Source: Cannabis sativa (Eukaryota; Streptophyta; Magnoliopsida; Rosales; Cannabaceae). Taken from it: 64,000 nucleotides of DNA. A program made the translations under genes and the position numbers. Below are positions 1-11,058 of this stretch, piece after piece. The stretch is taken from the NCBI RefSeq assembly GCF_029168945.1, contig NC_083607.1, positions 40,905,257 through 40,969,256 on the forward strand. The letters are read 5' to 3'. How positions within the stretch are numbered: position 1 is the first letter of the stretch; each line of letters begins with the position of its first letter. Below the pieces are notes generated by a model. It was given only the letters and a program-made list of their open reading frames with translations. It did no database searches and was not told where the DNA came from.

Positions 1-447
1 TTAATCTAAGATCAACTTCTGATATTGACTTGGAAAGATACAACGGTAAGTTTATAATATCTTATCTAAGTTCAATATCGTTCCAGTCTAATGTATACTC
101 CATACATTCGAAACTAGTATACTTTACCAATGTTCTAGAAAGAACATAACACTTACTCTAAGTGTAAGTATACTTTATCTCTGATTATCACATCAGTGTA
201 AATCGAAAACACTGATGAACAGGGACTAAGTCTTTTGAATCATATAATCACAATCACATTCCACTGTATTGACAATACTGTAATTGTGAATGAATATATG
301 CTCTGGATTTAACTGATTTTGTGCATATATTAAATATATATTAAACCATAAACATGTAACATACATGTAAACATAAATCACTTCAAAATTCTATATTGAT
401 AACTAATCAGATTGTAATGGGTTTTATTTAGGGCACAAAACCCAACA
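1..447 (-). mobile_element. Copia LTR, partial (window edge)
   Basis: This stretch aligns along its length with the last 450 bases of the copia LTR at 44154-46028, including the shared end that reads GGGCA-AAAACCCAACA. Read on the minus strand, the LTR starts TGTTGGG at 447. No polypurine tract follows at 448, so 447 is the outer edge of a 5' LTR or solo LTR and the rest lies left of the window. It is more diverged than the two LTRs of the 44154-63953 element, so it is an older or different member of the same family. The right flank is Athila-type gag, so this element inserted into the next feature. Confidence 0.85.
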
Positions 448-448
448 T

Positions 449-1539
449 AAGGATCTCATCATAAAGTACCCTCATCATGGTATAGAAAAGTGGATGCTGG
501 TTTAACAACTTCTACAACGGGTTGGTTGGTAACACTTGAACTCTTATAGATGCAGCAGCTGGTGGAGCATTTATGAGGAAGAGTACGAATGAGGCTTATG
601 ACCTGTTGGAGGAGATGGCCCTAAACAATCAGTAGTGGCCAACTGAAAGAAGTCAAACTAAGAAGGTAGCTGGTGTGCTAGAGGTTGATGCCATTACAAA
701 GCTGACAGCTCAGGTTGAGGCCCTAACAAAGCTGATTTCAAGGCAAGCCAAGCAAGCTTAAGTGGTCTATGAGATATGTGGAGGTCCCCATCACTTTTTT
801 GAGTGTCCGATAGATGTGGATGATTTGCCAATGGATGAAGCAAAAGCCATTGGAAATTATTCTCAGAACAACAACAACTATGGATTCAACCAAGGAGGTA
901 ACCGAAGGAACAGTGGGTTCTATAAACAAAGAAAACAAGACACAGAACCAACAGTATACTCAGCAACAAAGCTCTAGTGGAAATTCTGGTTTGCAAACAG
1001 ATTTATTGCTACAATTTATGACTGAAACTAGATCTTCCATTAAAGATTTCCAAACTCAAATGGGGCAACGAGCAACTCAGGTAGCAACCCATCCTCAAAG
1101 AAATTTTCCTAGTACAACTGAAGTTAATCCTAAAGAAAATTGCAAGGCAATTACTCTGAGGAGCGGTAAGAAATATGATGGGCCTGAGATTGTACAACTA
1201 GTGGATGAAGAAATTAAAGATCAACCGGCACCAACTCCAACATCAACAGAGACGAAGGCTACTGATAGTCCTGCACCACAACAACAGTCTTCGCCAATCA
1301 GTATTGATCATCATGTGAAGATACCTTATCCTCAGAGACTCCGAAAGACCAATCTAGACAAGCAGATTACAAAATTTCTAGAGGTCTTCAAAAGATTACA
1401 CATCAACATTCCTTTTGCTGAAGCCTTGGAACAAATGCCCCGTTATGTGAAGTTCATGAAGGAGATATTGTCTAAGAAGAGAAAAATGGAGGACTATGAA
1501 ATAGTGGCATTAACTGAGGAGTGTAGTGCCATTTTGTAA
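449..1539 (+). pseudogene. Gag of Athila/Tat-type element, degraded
   Basis: Gag would form the element's capsid and nucleocapsid. The conserved IDAAAGGAFMRKSTNEAYDL segment starts near 549. In-frame stops break it near 632 and 759. A degenerate zinc knuckle (CGGPHHFFEC) lies at about 776-810. The frame shifts near 950; the downstream frame then reads from about 930 to the stop at 1537-1539, with a Q-rich linker and the conserved LRSGK and PYPQRL motifs before protease. In relatives the stop at 1537 is read through as one Gag-protease frame. With several stops and shifts it is very unlikely to be functional. Confidence 0.8.
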
Positions 1540-2040
1540 AAGAAACTACCGCCCAAGCTTAAATATCCGGGTAGTTTCAATATTCCATGCTCTATAGGGG
1601 GTTCGGTGGAAACTAAAGCTCTATGTGATCTAGGAGCAAGCATTAATCTAATGCCATTGTTTGTCTTCAAAAGGCTAGGATTGGGAAAAGCAAAGCCCAC
1701 AACAGTGACTTTACAACTAGCGGATCGTTCTTTGACTCATCCTCGTGGGATAATTGAGATGTACTGGTGAAGGTTGGTAAGTTTATCTTCCCTGCTGATT
1801 TCCTAATTCTTGATATGGAGGAAGATTCAACTATTCCCATTATTTTGGGAAGACCATTCTTAGCCACGGGCCGAGCATTAATAGATGTTCAAAAAAGGGG
1901 AGTTAAAGTTGCGAGTGCAAGATGAAGAGGTCAATTTTAATGTTTTTGCCCCAACTGACATTCCTACCTGTTGCAAGATTGAGATGGTGAAGGGTACTTT
2001 TGTTAAAGCTGATAAGAAGAGAGCAAAGCCTAAAGAGTGA
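1540..2040 (+). pseudogene. Retroviral-type aspartic protease of Athila/Tat element, frameshifted
   Basis: The frame carries on from Gag after the stop at 1537. It contains the active-site region CDLGASINLMP, where the usual D-[ST]-G triad reads D-L-G as in this lineage, and the flap-side motif [16 protein letters not shown]. There is a one-base loss near 1759 (GIIE, then a shifted frame) and a one-base gain in an A-run near 1893. After these the frame reads DEEVNFNVF and ends with the stop at 2038-2040. No reverse transcriptase domain follows in any frame. The protein would cut the Gag polyprotein if intact. Confidence 0.75.
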
Positions 2041-3483
2041 CTTCGAATGATTCGGCGTCGTTGGAAAAGATTGATGTGTGGTAATTCTGAAAGTGAACTT
2101 ACTCTTGTGCAAAACTCTAAAATTAGCAACATTGAATTTTCTTCATTTGGTACAAGGACTCTTTTGGATGCAAGGGGTAGACTTGATCCAATTTGAAGCA
2201 GTATTGAGGTTCAGCCCCTTCTGATGGGGGTGCAGGTAAGTTTCCCTTTCCTTGTTTTGCATGACACATTGGGGACAATGTGTATTCTAAGTTTGGGGGA
2301 GGGGACTTATAGAAAAAAAATTAATTGTTTTAGTTATCCTGTTCTTTTTAGTTATTTTGCTTTAGTTTAGTCTGTTTATTTGGTTGTTAGTTGATTAAAT
2401 AAACTAAAGATAGTTGTGTGCTACTGTTAATTGTGAAATGTCTTGAAATTTTAAAAAATGTGTGCTTAATTCTGTTAACTCTTTGGATTAGTTTGGATGC
2501 TTGTAAAGCCTATGTTTGGATGCAATTTGACGATCTGTGAAATATGTTATAATTGTTTTACTGTGGTTTGCGGTAAGATTGATTGAATAGCTTAGAACTT
2601 GCATGTCTTATTCTTTTGAGGCGAAATCCTTGACAACATTTACTAGGAACATGATTTAGGCAGTTTGTTTGGATAGTTTGAGCCTTTCAAGCCTACCATA
2701 AAATGAATATCCTTAGTAAACCCTTTTGAGCCTAAACCTGTTTCGTTTCTTCACCCATTGAACTAAAAGATGTATCGACACTGTTATTTTTGTCCTCATT
2801 ACATTTTGAATGGTATCATAAGTCTTACAATAAGTTTGGGGGAGTGAAATATATAGTGTGTGGAAGTATTGAAGAAAAGAAAAAAAAATCTTGCATGATT
2901 GAGAAACATGTGAAAAAAAAAAGAATTGTAACTCGCCATCACTTGAAAAAAAGAATGAAAAAATCAGAAATAAAGAAAAATTTCAGTGATGTTCGGTGAT
3001 TAAAAAAACAGAAAAATCTCAATCATTGTTAGTTGTGGGAGTACTTCAGGAAATTTTAAATTATGAGAAGTTTGTGGGTTCTACTGTGCTTATGATGATA
3101 TCTTTAGCCAAAAATGTCTTGTATTTTCCGAATATCTAAGCCGTAAAATTCTTACCTGAAAAGTCCTTTTGATTCTGAAAAGAATGTTCTCAACATTAGT
3201 GGAGAGAGGTAAGCATGCAAGAATATTGGCTATTGGTTTGTGGACTAGTTTGATGGAGTGAAACTATTATGACATTATTTCGATACTGAAGTTAGTTTGT
3301 ATCTCTGCATTGTGTGATAAAATGAGCATTCTAATTAATTGTTAGAGTTTTTAGAATTGAAAATCTAGTTTAGTTAATGGAAGGAAATTTCACATGAGCC
3401 AGCAGTAATATAATTATCTGATAGCTTAGTTAATCGAGTTTTTAGTGTTAATCTTAGTCTTACTCGAGGGCGAGTAAGAATCT
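2041..3483 (+). other. Non-coding spacer of Athila/Tat-type element
   Basis: This is AT-rich sequence between protease and the 3' LTR with no credible coding frame; the 69-residue lysine-rich frame at 2790-2999 comes from A-runs. The 11-base motif AGTTTGGGGGA occurs at 2290-2300 and 2833-2843 and again in the true polypurine tract at 3484. The phrase GACACATTGGGGACAATGTG near 2261 is typical of the post-pol region of Athila/Tat elements. Confidence 0.6.
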
Positions 3484-3497
3484 AGTTTGGGGGAATT
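3484..3497 (+). promoter_or_regulatory. Polypurine tract (plus-strand priming site)
   Basis: AGTTTGGGGGAATT sits directly before the LTR start TGTTAGGC at 3498. Purine tracts at this position prime plus-strand DNA synthesis in Ty3 elements. It fixes the element's orientation as plus. Confidence 0.75.
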
Positions 3498-4843
3498 TGT
3501 TAGGCTATTTTTAGCCTACGTTTTGGGTCACTTTTTATAGTTGTTTTCTTTCTTTATTATTATATTTTGAATAGAATTATGCTTGTTTTCTTTGGTTTCA
3601 GGTTTCACACTTGGAATATATCAATTGGTCAAATTTCGGAAAATAACAATCTATAGAATAGAGAAAATTCTGCAAGAAAATTCTGCAAGAAAATAAAGTT
3701 GAAACTTCAAGCTTAAATTTGACTATGTTCTGATCAGATTTTGGAAAAAGTCAAAACATAAAAGTTTTAGATTTCCTTTTTTTCTTTCCAACGCATCTTG
3801 AATCAACTCATTTGGAGTTTATATATGAAAGTTATGCACATTTTACTAAAAGATGCTGAAGCTGTCAAATCTTGCTTCAGTAGTCGCGACCACCACTTTC
3901 CATGGTCGCGACCATGGTTTCGACTAGCAGGCCAGACAGCAAGTTTTTTTTTTTTTGTATTTTGGCTATGGTCGCGACTAGGCTTTATGTGGTCGCGACC
4001 AGGGGCGAAATACGGGATTTTTGGCCAGTTTTTGACTTTTTCAAAGGTAGCAACCCTGACTTTTTGACCAGAGGAAGCAATGGTGGCGATCTAGAATGCA
4101 ATCACCAACTAGTTCTTTCTTAAACTCTTAATTTCTATGTTAATTTCTGTTTTAGTTTTGATTATGGATGTTATTATGGATTTTATGAACTAAACTCCTA
4201 TTTAGGGAGATGATGAATGTTGATTGAAATACTTTTGGTTAATGATAATTGCTATTTCTCCTTTCTTGATTGTGAATTTATCCATATTTATGTTTAATTA
4301 CATGTTTAAGATTGATCACCTTCTACATGTTCTATGATCCCAATTCAAAATCTGAAAAGTGAGAATTGGGAATGTTAAAATTGAATAAACTAGGTTTTGA
4401 TGTTAAACGAAAGTATTTGCATAGCCTTTGTGACATTTAGATTATTGCTTAATGCTGATTATATGTTAGTCTATCTCAGAGATGATTAGATAACATGTGA
4501 TTTAGGACCTAAAAGATCTGAAAATAGTTAGGTTAATTTTTATAATATGTCATTCACATTATGAAAGAGAATAGTAATTAGCATTAACAATTGGGTAATT
4601 AAATCAACAGGATTCCTTTCACTAATTTCTTATCCTTGATTAAACACCCTTATTGCTTTCTTTAATTTTTTTGTTTTTCTTTATTTCAAATTCTATCAAA
4701 ATTATTTATCTACCAAATAGAATTATAAGTCTAATTTAGTGGTATTTCAGTTCAATTCCCTGTGGTTCGACCTCACCTGCGTGAGTTTACTACTTGATTA
4801 CGTGTACTTGCGTATTGTCTATAAATTTCGTATCAATACAACA
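3498..4843 (+). repeat. 3' LTR of Athila/Tat-type element
   Basis: It starts TGTTAGGC after the polypurine tract. It ends in a CA at 4840 or 4843 (TATCAATACAACA), about 1.34 kb long, which fits this lineage. Near the end is the phrase CCCTGTGGTTCGACCTC, a conserved LTR signature in Athila/Tat elements. The inner part at about 3890-4002 holds several copies of the palindrome GGTCGCGACC or near matches. The partner 5' LTR is not in the window, so age cannot be estimated. Confidence 0.75.
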
Positions 4844-6849
4844 CATGAATCCTGTTTCAAATAACACTATATGTCTCAAGGATTTTGAGTTCGATTTTTA
4901 TTTGCTTATGGATTCGTCATGGAAAAATTAGGCGCGAGAGAGGTCTTGCCCTTCGTTGATAGTGATTTGAGGAGGATCGCTGTGCTAGTCGTTGAGAAAG
5001 CTAAGGAAGTTTGTGTCAGTAAATCAGTATGATTTCATTTTGTGATTAAAAGCTTATTAATAGTAGTTCGTAATGGTGAATTGGTAATTAGGCCAGATTG
5101 AGATTAACTTGGTCGCTTCTGTCATTGATTTTAAAACCATTTGTAATTGGTATTATTTTTATGGAAATTTATAATTGGTATTTGATAAATTTATTTTATG
5201 CCATGATGTTTAGCTCAGTTTGGATCTCTGTCATATAGATTATGAAGTAATCATGGATATAATTGATATATGCTGCCTAAAATTAGTTCACACTTTCTGC
5301 AATCAGATTATTTGATAAAAGATTTGTGAAACATAACGAAACAGGGGACTTACATAGAAAATGTAAGGTGCTTTGTTTGAGAGTATGCAATCTAACAAAT
5401 TTCACCTCTTCATCTCAGCCTCATGTACTAGAAGTTGTCCTTATACTATTAGTATTTTCATTTCCTTATTTCCCCTTATTGTATTTTTTTTATTTTCCTT
5501 TTTCAGCATGGTTATAAACAGTTCTATATATATTTCTCTAGGTGATGAATTAGTTCTAAATTTAAGATTATATATAATTGATAGGTGAGCTATAGTATAT
5601 AATAGTCTAAATTTATGGTGGCCACTCTCCCATAATCAAAATATTAATGAAAAAAAGTAAATATATGATTAGATTATATAGTTTATATTATTGAAAGAGA
5701 TGCGGAATCTAGCTTATATTAAAAAAATGGTGAAAAAAATAGATCATTTCCCCTAAGTCTGCTTTCTGCTACCAAATTATTCAATAACAATACAAAATTG
5801 GGTCTGATGACACTTGAAACTTCTTGAGTTTTATATTTTGAAACTTGAAAGTAGTAGACTATTTATTGCAAGGATGAAGCATATATCGCTTTTTCTCACC
5901 GATTGTACTTTTGTTTGGTTGATAGGATTATTGTAGTTCACATTGAATACCTATGGAGACATTATGTATATGAAAGAATTTAGCAGTATGGATGGAACAA
6001 AGTGGTTCTTATTATTATGTTTTTCTTTGTGAGAGCATTGAGCAATGTGGGGTCTCTACTATCTAGTTTTATGTCTCAAACTTTCCTACCATACAACATG
6101 GTTGTTTGCAATTCTTTTTTTATGTTAAGTTATGTGGTACTTTTCTTAGCAATAAAAATCTCATGTATTTTCATGCAAATACAAGAAACTAAAAATTTAT
6201 GAGTGTATTAATTTGAAATCTAAATCTTTGTTGGTTTATGTTTATGTACAAAATTGTATTTTTTTTAAAAAAAAAAATCGATATGTGGAATGCATATTGT
6301 AATGTAATGTAGTATTTTTCTAACTTAAACACAAGTTTTTGAGTAAGTTTCTGATATATATATATATATATATATTTATATACATATACATGACCAATCT
6401 ATATATAAATATTTGAACAGAAAAAACTAGTTTCAAGCTTTTTTTTTTTTGGTTTGGGAGCTGCTACAGCTATATTAGCTGGAGGGGAAAGAATCGGTTG
6501 TCCAAGCTTAATAAGCAAGAGCGTATCAACTGAAGAAAAAAGGTAGATATATATTTAATTACTTCTATGACAAATCAGAATAAAATTTAGTTTTTGAAAT
6601 TTAATAGGCCATTCATTTTAATAATTAATTAGGCTGAAAAAAAAAAAAAAGTTTCTAATTTGGTATGTAGTAATCTCTCTTTCATGAGTTCTATAAACTA
6701 CTTCTCGTCCTCTTGATTTAGACATCAGTTCATTATATTTTGATAATTTGTAGATAGTTCTCGAAAGTAGTTTGAAGCATATGTTGTTAATTAATTAAAT
6801 TGCAAGATTGTTAATACTAATACTAGTTTGGGTTGCATTGTATGTATAC
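4844..6849. other. AT-rich intergenic stretch, nothing identified
   Basis: I see no gene. A short frame starting at 4918 (MEKLGAREVLPFVD...) has fairly even codon use for about 35 codons and could be an exon scrap, but I do not recognise it. A (TA)n microsatellite lies at about 6352-6376. The remaining frames are short and low in complexity. Confidence 0.4.
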
Positions 6850-8630
6850 TGTTAATGACAAAATATATTGCATACTTAATGACAAAATTGCATTCTTAGT
6901 ATAAATATTGGCAGATATTGCTAGCAATCATGGTAGAGATGGTGGCGCTAAGGACCCGCCGAATTCTACTACTATCCCAACTTTTTATGAGTCATCAGGT
7001 AATTTAATTATTTTTTTAATATAATTAAATTAAAAAAATTAAAATGTGTATGTTAATGTATTTATTTTGGATATTAACTTGGCCTATTTAATAGCTCCCA
7101 CGAAGAACGGTCGTGGTTCTAGTCTTGGTCTAAATCTAGAGTAGAGAAGGGAGAAGTTATTGTTTCACTCAGGTCATTTGGCTTAGAGAACACATTTTGT
7201 AGTCCTTTGCCTTGAGAGTTGAGATAAACCCTTCTAATTTGTAGTTATGATTGAAAAGCAAAATTTTCCAACAAATTTAGTTATATTTGTATACTTGAAT
7301 TAGTATGCCAGTTAATCATCAGTGAAATGAAAGTTGAGCACTATCAAAGAAAGTATCAGTGCCTTCATTTTTGTAGCATTTGTTGATTTTAAATTCTTTT
7401 CAAATAAAGGGCAGCGATGAGCTTTGAAGTTAGGAAAAGACAGAAAAGAGAACAAGTGTTATGAAATGAGTCATTTCTATTTACTAGTTTCTCAACTAGC
7501 CCAAAAAAGTAATCTCTTTCTTTTACAAAGAAAAAGGGTAAAGCATATATAATGTTGAAACAAAATATATGGGCTGCCTATGAGATTTTAGAGCTCTTCT
7601 GTACAAATAAGGGAGAAACAATTGGATTACAAATAATAGAAATGACAATAGAAATGAAGGATAACCCTTATTCAATAGGTTGCACTTATGTTTTATAAGT
7701 CTCAGTTGGTGGTGCCAATCTATTTCTTTTGATGAGTTAATTAAATATGTCTTGATTCTCCTACTCATCTCTCTTTTCAATGCCAAACTCTCTTTTTTTA
7801 ATGATTTTGTTGTTTATACTTAATAGATGACATTTGTGAAATCTGTCTTGTTCTTTCAATATAGGAACGGTTGAAAGAAGCATATGAAGCACAATCTGAA
7901 TAGCAAAATGATGACTCTAGTTTTCATGCTTATTCCTCAGTTGATCAGATACAAATACTTCAACAAGTGCTTGGCGAGAGGAGCGGTTACAACCAAGGAG
8001 TGGGATGCAAAGTGAAGGGTCAATCCACAACTAGTCACACTCAGTACTTCCAAACAGAGGCAATGCCTACTCAAGAATTTTCAGAGGAAATACAAAGATT
8101 GTAGCAAGTAATAGTTAAATGTGTCCAGCATATAAGTCAAAAGGAGCATCCGCCACCAAACAGCGAGATAGATGACTTGATTCAGAAGCACTCAACTAGG
8201 AGGTCTGAACCTCAAATGTCAGGAGATGGTTCTGGTTCATCTTTTCGAACTTCGGGAAGCCACTCCAACATGAACTCAACTTTTTCATGTCAGTGGCAGA
8301 TGCCACGACCACCACCATCACAAACCTACTCCTACACCCTATCTTCCCTACATGTATTGCCCCCAATCACAGCACCCTCCACCGCCATATCACTATCCTT
8401 ACATGTATGGCCCTCAACCGCAACAACCTCAGTCACAGCAGCCTATGCCGCCTTATGTCTATCCCGAACACAAAGACATGCCTGGATCTTCATCTTTTCC
8501 TCAACAGATGCCACCGTATTCATGGCCTATGCCGCCTATGTCGTCGATGCCACAATGAAAATCACAAAATCAACACAGTGAGAGCGAGGATACGGAGGAT
8601 GATGAGGCAGATGTAACCAGATAAATTTTA
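6850..8630 (+). pseudogene. Decayed CACTA (En/Spm) transposase-associated gene, C-terminal part
   Basis: Coding pieces lie in line. One exon-like block at about 6914-6999 (ASNHGRDGGAKDPPNSTTIP) ends at a GT splice site. A second at about 7096-7143 (APTKNGRGSSLGLNLE) follows an AG and ends in a stop. A third block at about 7866-8558 contains LQQVLGERSGYNQGVGC, which resembles the LG-x-x-RSG-x-x-x-G-x-G motif of the plant Ptta/En/Spm transposase family. It ends in a Pro/Tyr/Gln-rich tail (8352-8558, rich in PYMYGPQPQQP). Internal stops (near 7900 and 8102) and a frameshift near 8335 show decay. No CACTA termini were found around it, and it lies outside the CACTA at 9611-15180. Confidence 0.5.
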
Positions 8631-8655
8631 TTATATACTGATTATTATTATTATT

Positions 8656-8870
8656 AGGGTAATTTGCAGCATAACCTCCTTAAGTGGCTAGGTGTTTGCA
8701 ATTAACCCCCAATTCTAAAATTTTGGTGGTAAAACCTCCTAAACCCATGTTCTATTAGCAATTAACCCTTTCCATCCATTTTTTGATGTTAAGTGCCAAG
8801 TTGGAATGTCTACGTGTACACAGTGTACACGTGGCACAATTTAATTAGTCCACATAATAAATATTTAAAA
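8656..8870 (+). repeat. Foldback-repeat arm related to 33013-33455
   Basis: GGTAATTTGCAGCATAACCTCC... shares order and wording with the left arm of the inverted-repeat element at 33013-33215: TTTTGGTGGTAAAACxTxCTAAAC, CCATTTTTT, then GTGTACAC. It contains the palindrome ACGTGTACACAGTGTACACGTGG at 8812-8834. A matching right arm is not visible; AT-rich and CT-rich low-complexity sequence follows. Confidence 0.5.
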
Positions 8871-9039
8871 TTAAAATAAAATTTAATTATTTTAAAAATA
8901 AAAAATAAAAAATAATTTTTTTTCTTTTTTTAAAAAAATTAAAAAAAATTTTAAAAAATAAAATTAAAAACAAACTCTAATTCCCTCTTGCTTTCTTCTT
9001 TTCTCGTTCTCTCTCTTATTGCCTACCCCCAGCCCCCTC

Positions 9040-9123
9040 CTCCTCCTTCTTCTTCTTCATCTTATTCTCCTTCTTCTCCTTCTTCTTCTTCTTCTTCTTC
9101 TGCTTCTTCTTCTTCTTCTTCTC
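9040..9123. repeat. (CTT)n microsatellite
   Basis: Interrupted CTT/TTC trinucleotide repeat. It creates a spurious lysine/glutamate-rich frame on the minus strand. Confidence 0.85.
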
Positions 9124-9189
9124 TGCTAAAAAAGAAGAAAAAATAAAATTCCAAATTTCTCTACTAAAATAAAATAACTCATCACAGGA

Positions 9190-9457
9190 GATCAGCAATA
9201 CAACGAGCCAAGAGATCCGTGGTAATCAAAACACGGGAAGACCCACGTACGAGAGTAGGACGAGGTGACAGTCCTTCGACTCCTTCTAATCGTAGCCGGA
9301 GCCCGCCTCCTCGGTCTAGGTCTTCTTCACCACCAAAGGACGGGACGAAGTTCCACGCAGGAGAGTAGGACGAGGTCGTTGACGACCAAGGCCTGGAGCG
9401 ACTACGATTTCATGGCGGCGCCACCGTACTTGACGAAGGGGAGGGACTCAGAGAGAA
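9190..9457 (+). other. GC-richer segment with SR-like coding scrap
   Basis: The segment is less AT-rich than its surroundings. One plus frame near 9268-9366 reads SPSTPSNRSRSPPPRSRSSS and ends in a stop, resembling an arginine/serine-rich tail. A second scrap near 9411 reads MAAPPYLTKGRDSERM. I do not recognise a gene; a captured exon fragment is possible. It abuts the outer edge of the Tekay-like LTR at 9458. Confidence 0.25.
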
Positions 9458-9610
9458 TGTCACGACCCGAGCCCTACGCTGTGGCAGATATGTAATATCC
9501 ATAAGTTAGGTGGTGAAAGGTCACACTTTGACCCTTGTAGAAAGATAAAGCTTATAAATGATCCTTTTATTTATATTACAAAATACTAATTTAAAAGATA
9601 TGGATTAACT

Positions 9611-9960
9611 CACTACTACAAAAAGGGGTATTTTCGTCGTTTTATAAGTGACATATAAAGATTTTGCGTCGGTCTACAGAACCGACGTGTAATCCGTAGA
9701 CGTAAATAGTGTTTTATTTGCGTCGTTTTTAAAAAGACGCAAAATACAATTTTCGTCATTTGAAAACCGACGCTAAAAAATTACTTTTCTATTTTATTTT
9801 AAGCGTCGGTTAAAAAGTGACGCTAAATGTGTCATGACATTTTAAAACTATCACAAAAAACTTATTCCGTCGGTTTAAAAATGTCATATCTATTACGAAA
9901 AAACTTTTTTTTTTTTACTTATTGCGTCACTTATAAAATGAAGCACAAATATAAGTAAGG
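9611..9960 (+). repeat. CACTA left terminal and subterminal repeat region
   Basis: Terminal CACTACTACAAAAA is followed by repeated subterminal motifs such as CGTCGTTTT, GCGTCGGT, AACCGACG and AGTGACGC in both orientations. In CACTA elements such arrays bind the element-encoded proteins. Confidence 0.8.
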
Positions 9961-10265
9961 AAAAATTGCAAACTTTTCATGCAATTTTCCCCACCTGCAT
10001 TATCAAATTTTAGAATAACTCTATATAATAGTAAATACATAATACAAAAAAAATTAAAATAACATTTTTAAAACTTATATTAAATTAGTAATCAATTCTA
10101 TTAACTAATCACACAATACCAAAATTGTTAATAAAATCGATTCTAAAACTTAAATTCCATGTATATCGTAAACTAAATATAAACTAATAATATATGCGAA
10201 AGATAACAATAATCATAAAACTTGTTACTCATGTATTATATCAAAAGTGTAGTAACCTTAAGTAC

Positions 10266-11058
10266 TTAATCTATAATCAATGGCTTCACAAATTCGGCAA
10301 ACTCATCCCGTACGGCATTGATCTCCTCGTTACTATAGGGAGCGTCTAACTTGAACTGTAAAATAAAAGATCAAAAAATATTAATCAACATATTAAAAGT
10401 ATATATAATTAAAATACAAACTAAATAGAGAAGAGTAGTTATTCATGTTTACATGATTTTTCAAAAAACTTGCAGGATTAACAACCGTCATGAAACTCTG
10501 AATAATCTTCATAACATAATAACCACATTGTACTCCATCCGGCTGCTGTCGACACGTGTATTGGTTGATTTTTACTGGACCCTTGTTTCGTATATTTTTT
10601 TTCGATCCTGTACATGTCCACAGCACTAAACAAAAAAGAAATTAATTAATGAATTGATTTGTAACATAATCTAAATTTAAAAAATTATAACTTACTTTTG
10701 GATACATTTCATAATATCAGTTCGGATAAAGTCATTCGTCGAGTCAAGATATGCAACACTTTGAGTATTGGCATGAATCATAATTGTCAACCAGTGATCA
10801 CTACGGAACAAAACATGTTAATTTAGTCAACTCACTAATCGATCCATTAGTTTGTTACATTTATTAATATAAAAACATACTTACCCTGAATTCCACGGAC
10901 ATATCAACCATTGTTCAGGTTGCATACCCATCATTCGCTGACATAGATTCTCTGAACGTTGTTTGAGTTTACCAGCTTCAGTTGATACTGAAGCAGGATT
11001 ATTAAATGCATATGTATTCCTCAACCCACCAAGATTAAGTGTGTGTTCTTGCAAATAA
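10266..11058 (-). pseudogene. Ulp1-like (C48) cysteine peptidase, four C-terminal exons, one frameshift
   Basis: Ulp1-type peptidases cleave SUMO or similar isopeptide bonds. Four exons join with GT-AG sites in a consistent phase. Exon 11058-10885 reads YLQEHTLNLGGLRN and ends QWLICPWNSG. Exon 10800-10696 carries the catalytic His (DHWLTIM) and Asp (YLDSTNDF). Exon about 10624-10453 carries the oxyanion Gln and catalytic Cys (QPDGVQCGYYVM). Exon 10355-10266 ends AEFVKPLIID and stop. Within the third exon the frame entering from the splice does not match the frame holding the active-site Cys; the shift falls near an eight-A run at about 10577-10584. That is decay, or a base-calling error in the run. 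Upstream exons are not resolved. Ulp1-like genes are known passengers of plant CACTA and Mutator-like elements. Confidence 0.75.

Larger units (their letters stand above)
448..4843 (+). mobile_element. Athila/Tat-type Ty3 element, Gag-protease only, 5' end lost
   Basis: Order seen: degraded gag, aspartic protease, about 1.4 kb of non-coding spacer, a polypurine tract, then a TG...CA LTR. The Gag-protease text is typical of the Athila/Tat lineage of Ty3/gypsy elements ([57 protein letters not shown]). Reverse transcriptase, RNase H and integrase, which normally follow protease, are absent; the spacer starts about 180 bases after the protease stop. The 5' LTR is not in view because a copia element interrupts gag at 447/448. 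The same layout recurs at 40440-64000. Confidence 0.8.

Noticed and set aside
2790..2999. Lysine-rich plus-strand frame
   Set aside because: A-run artefact in the Athila spacer.
9016..9198. Lysine-rich minus-strand frame
   Set aside because: Translation of a CTT microsatellite.
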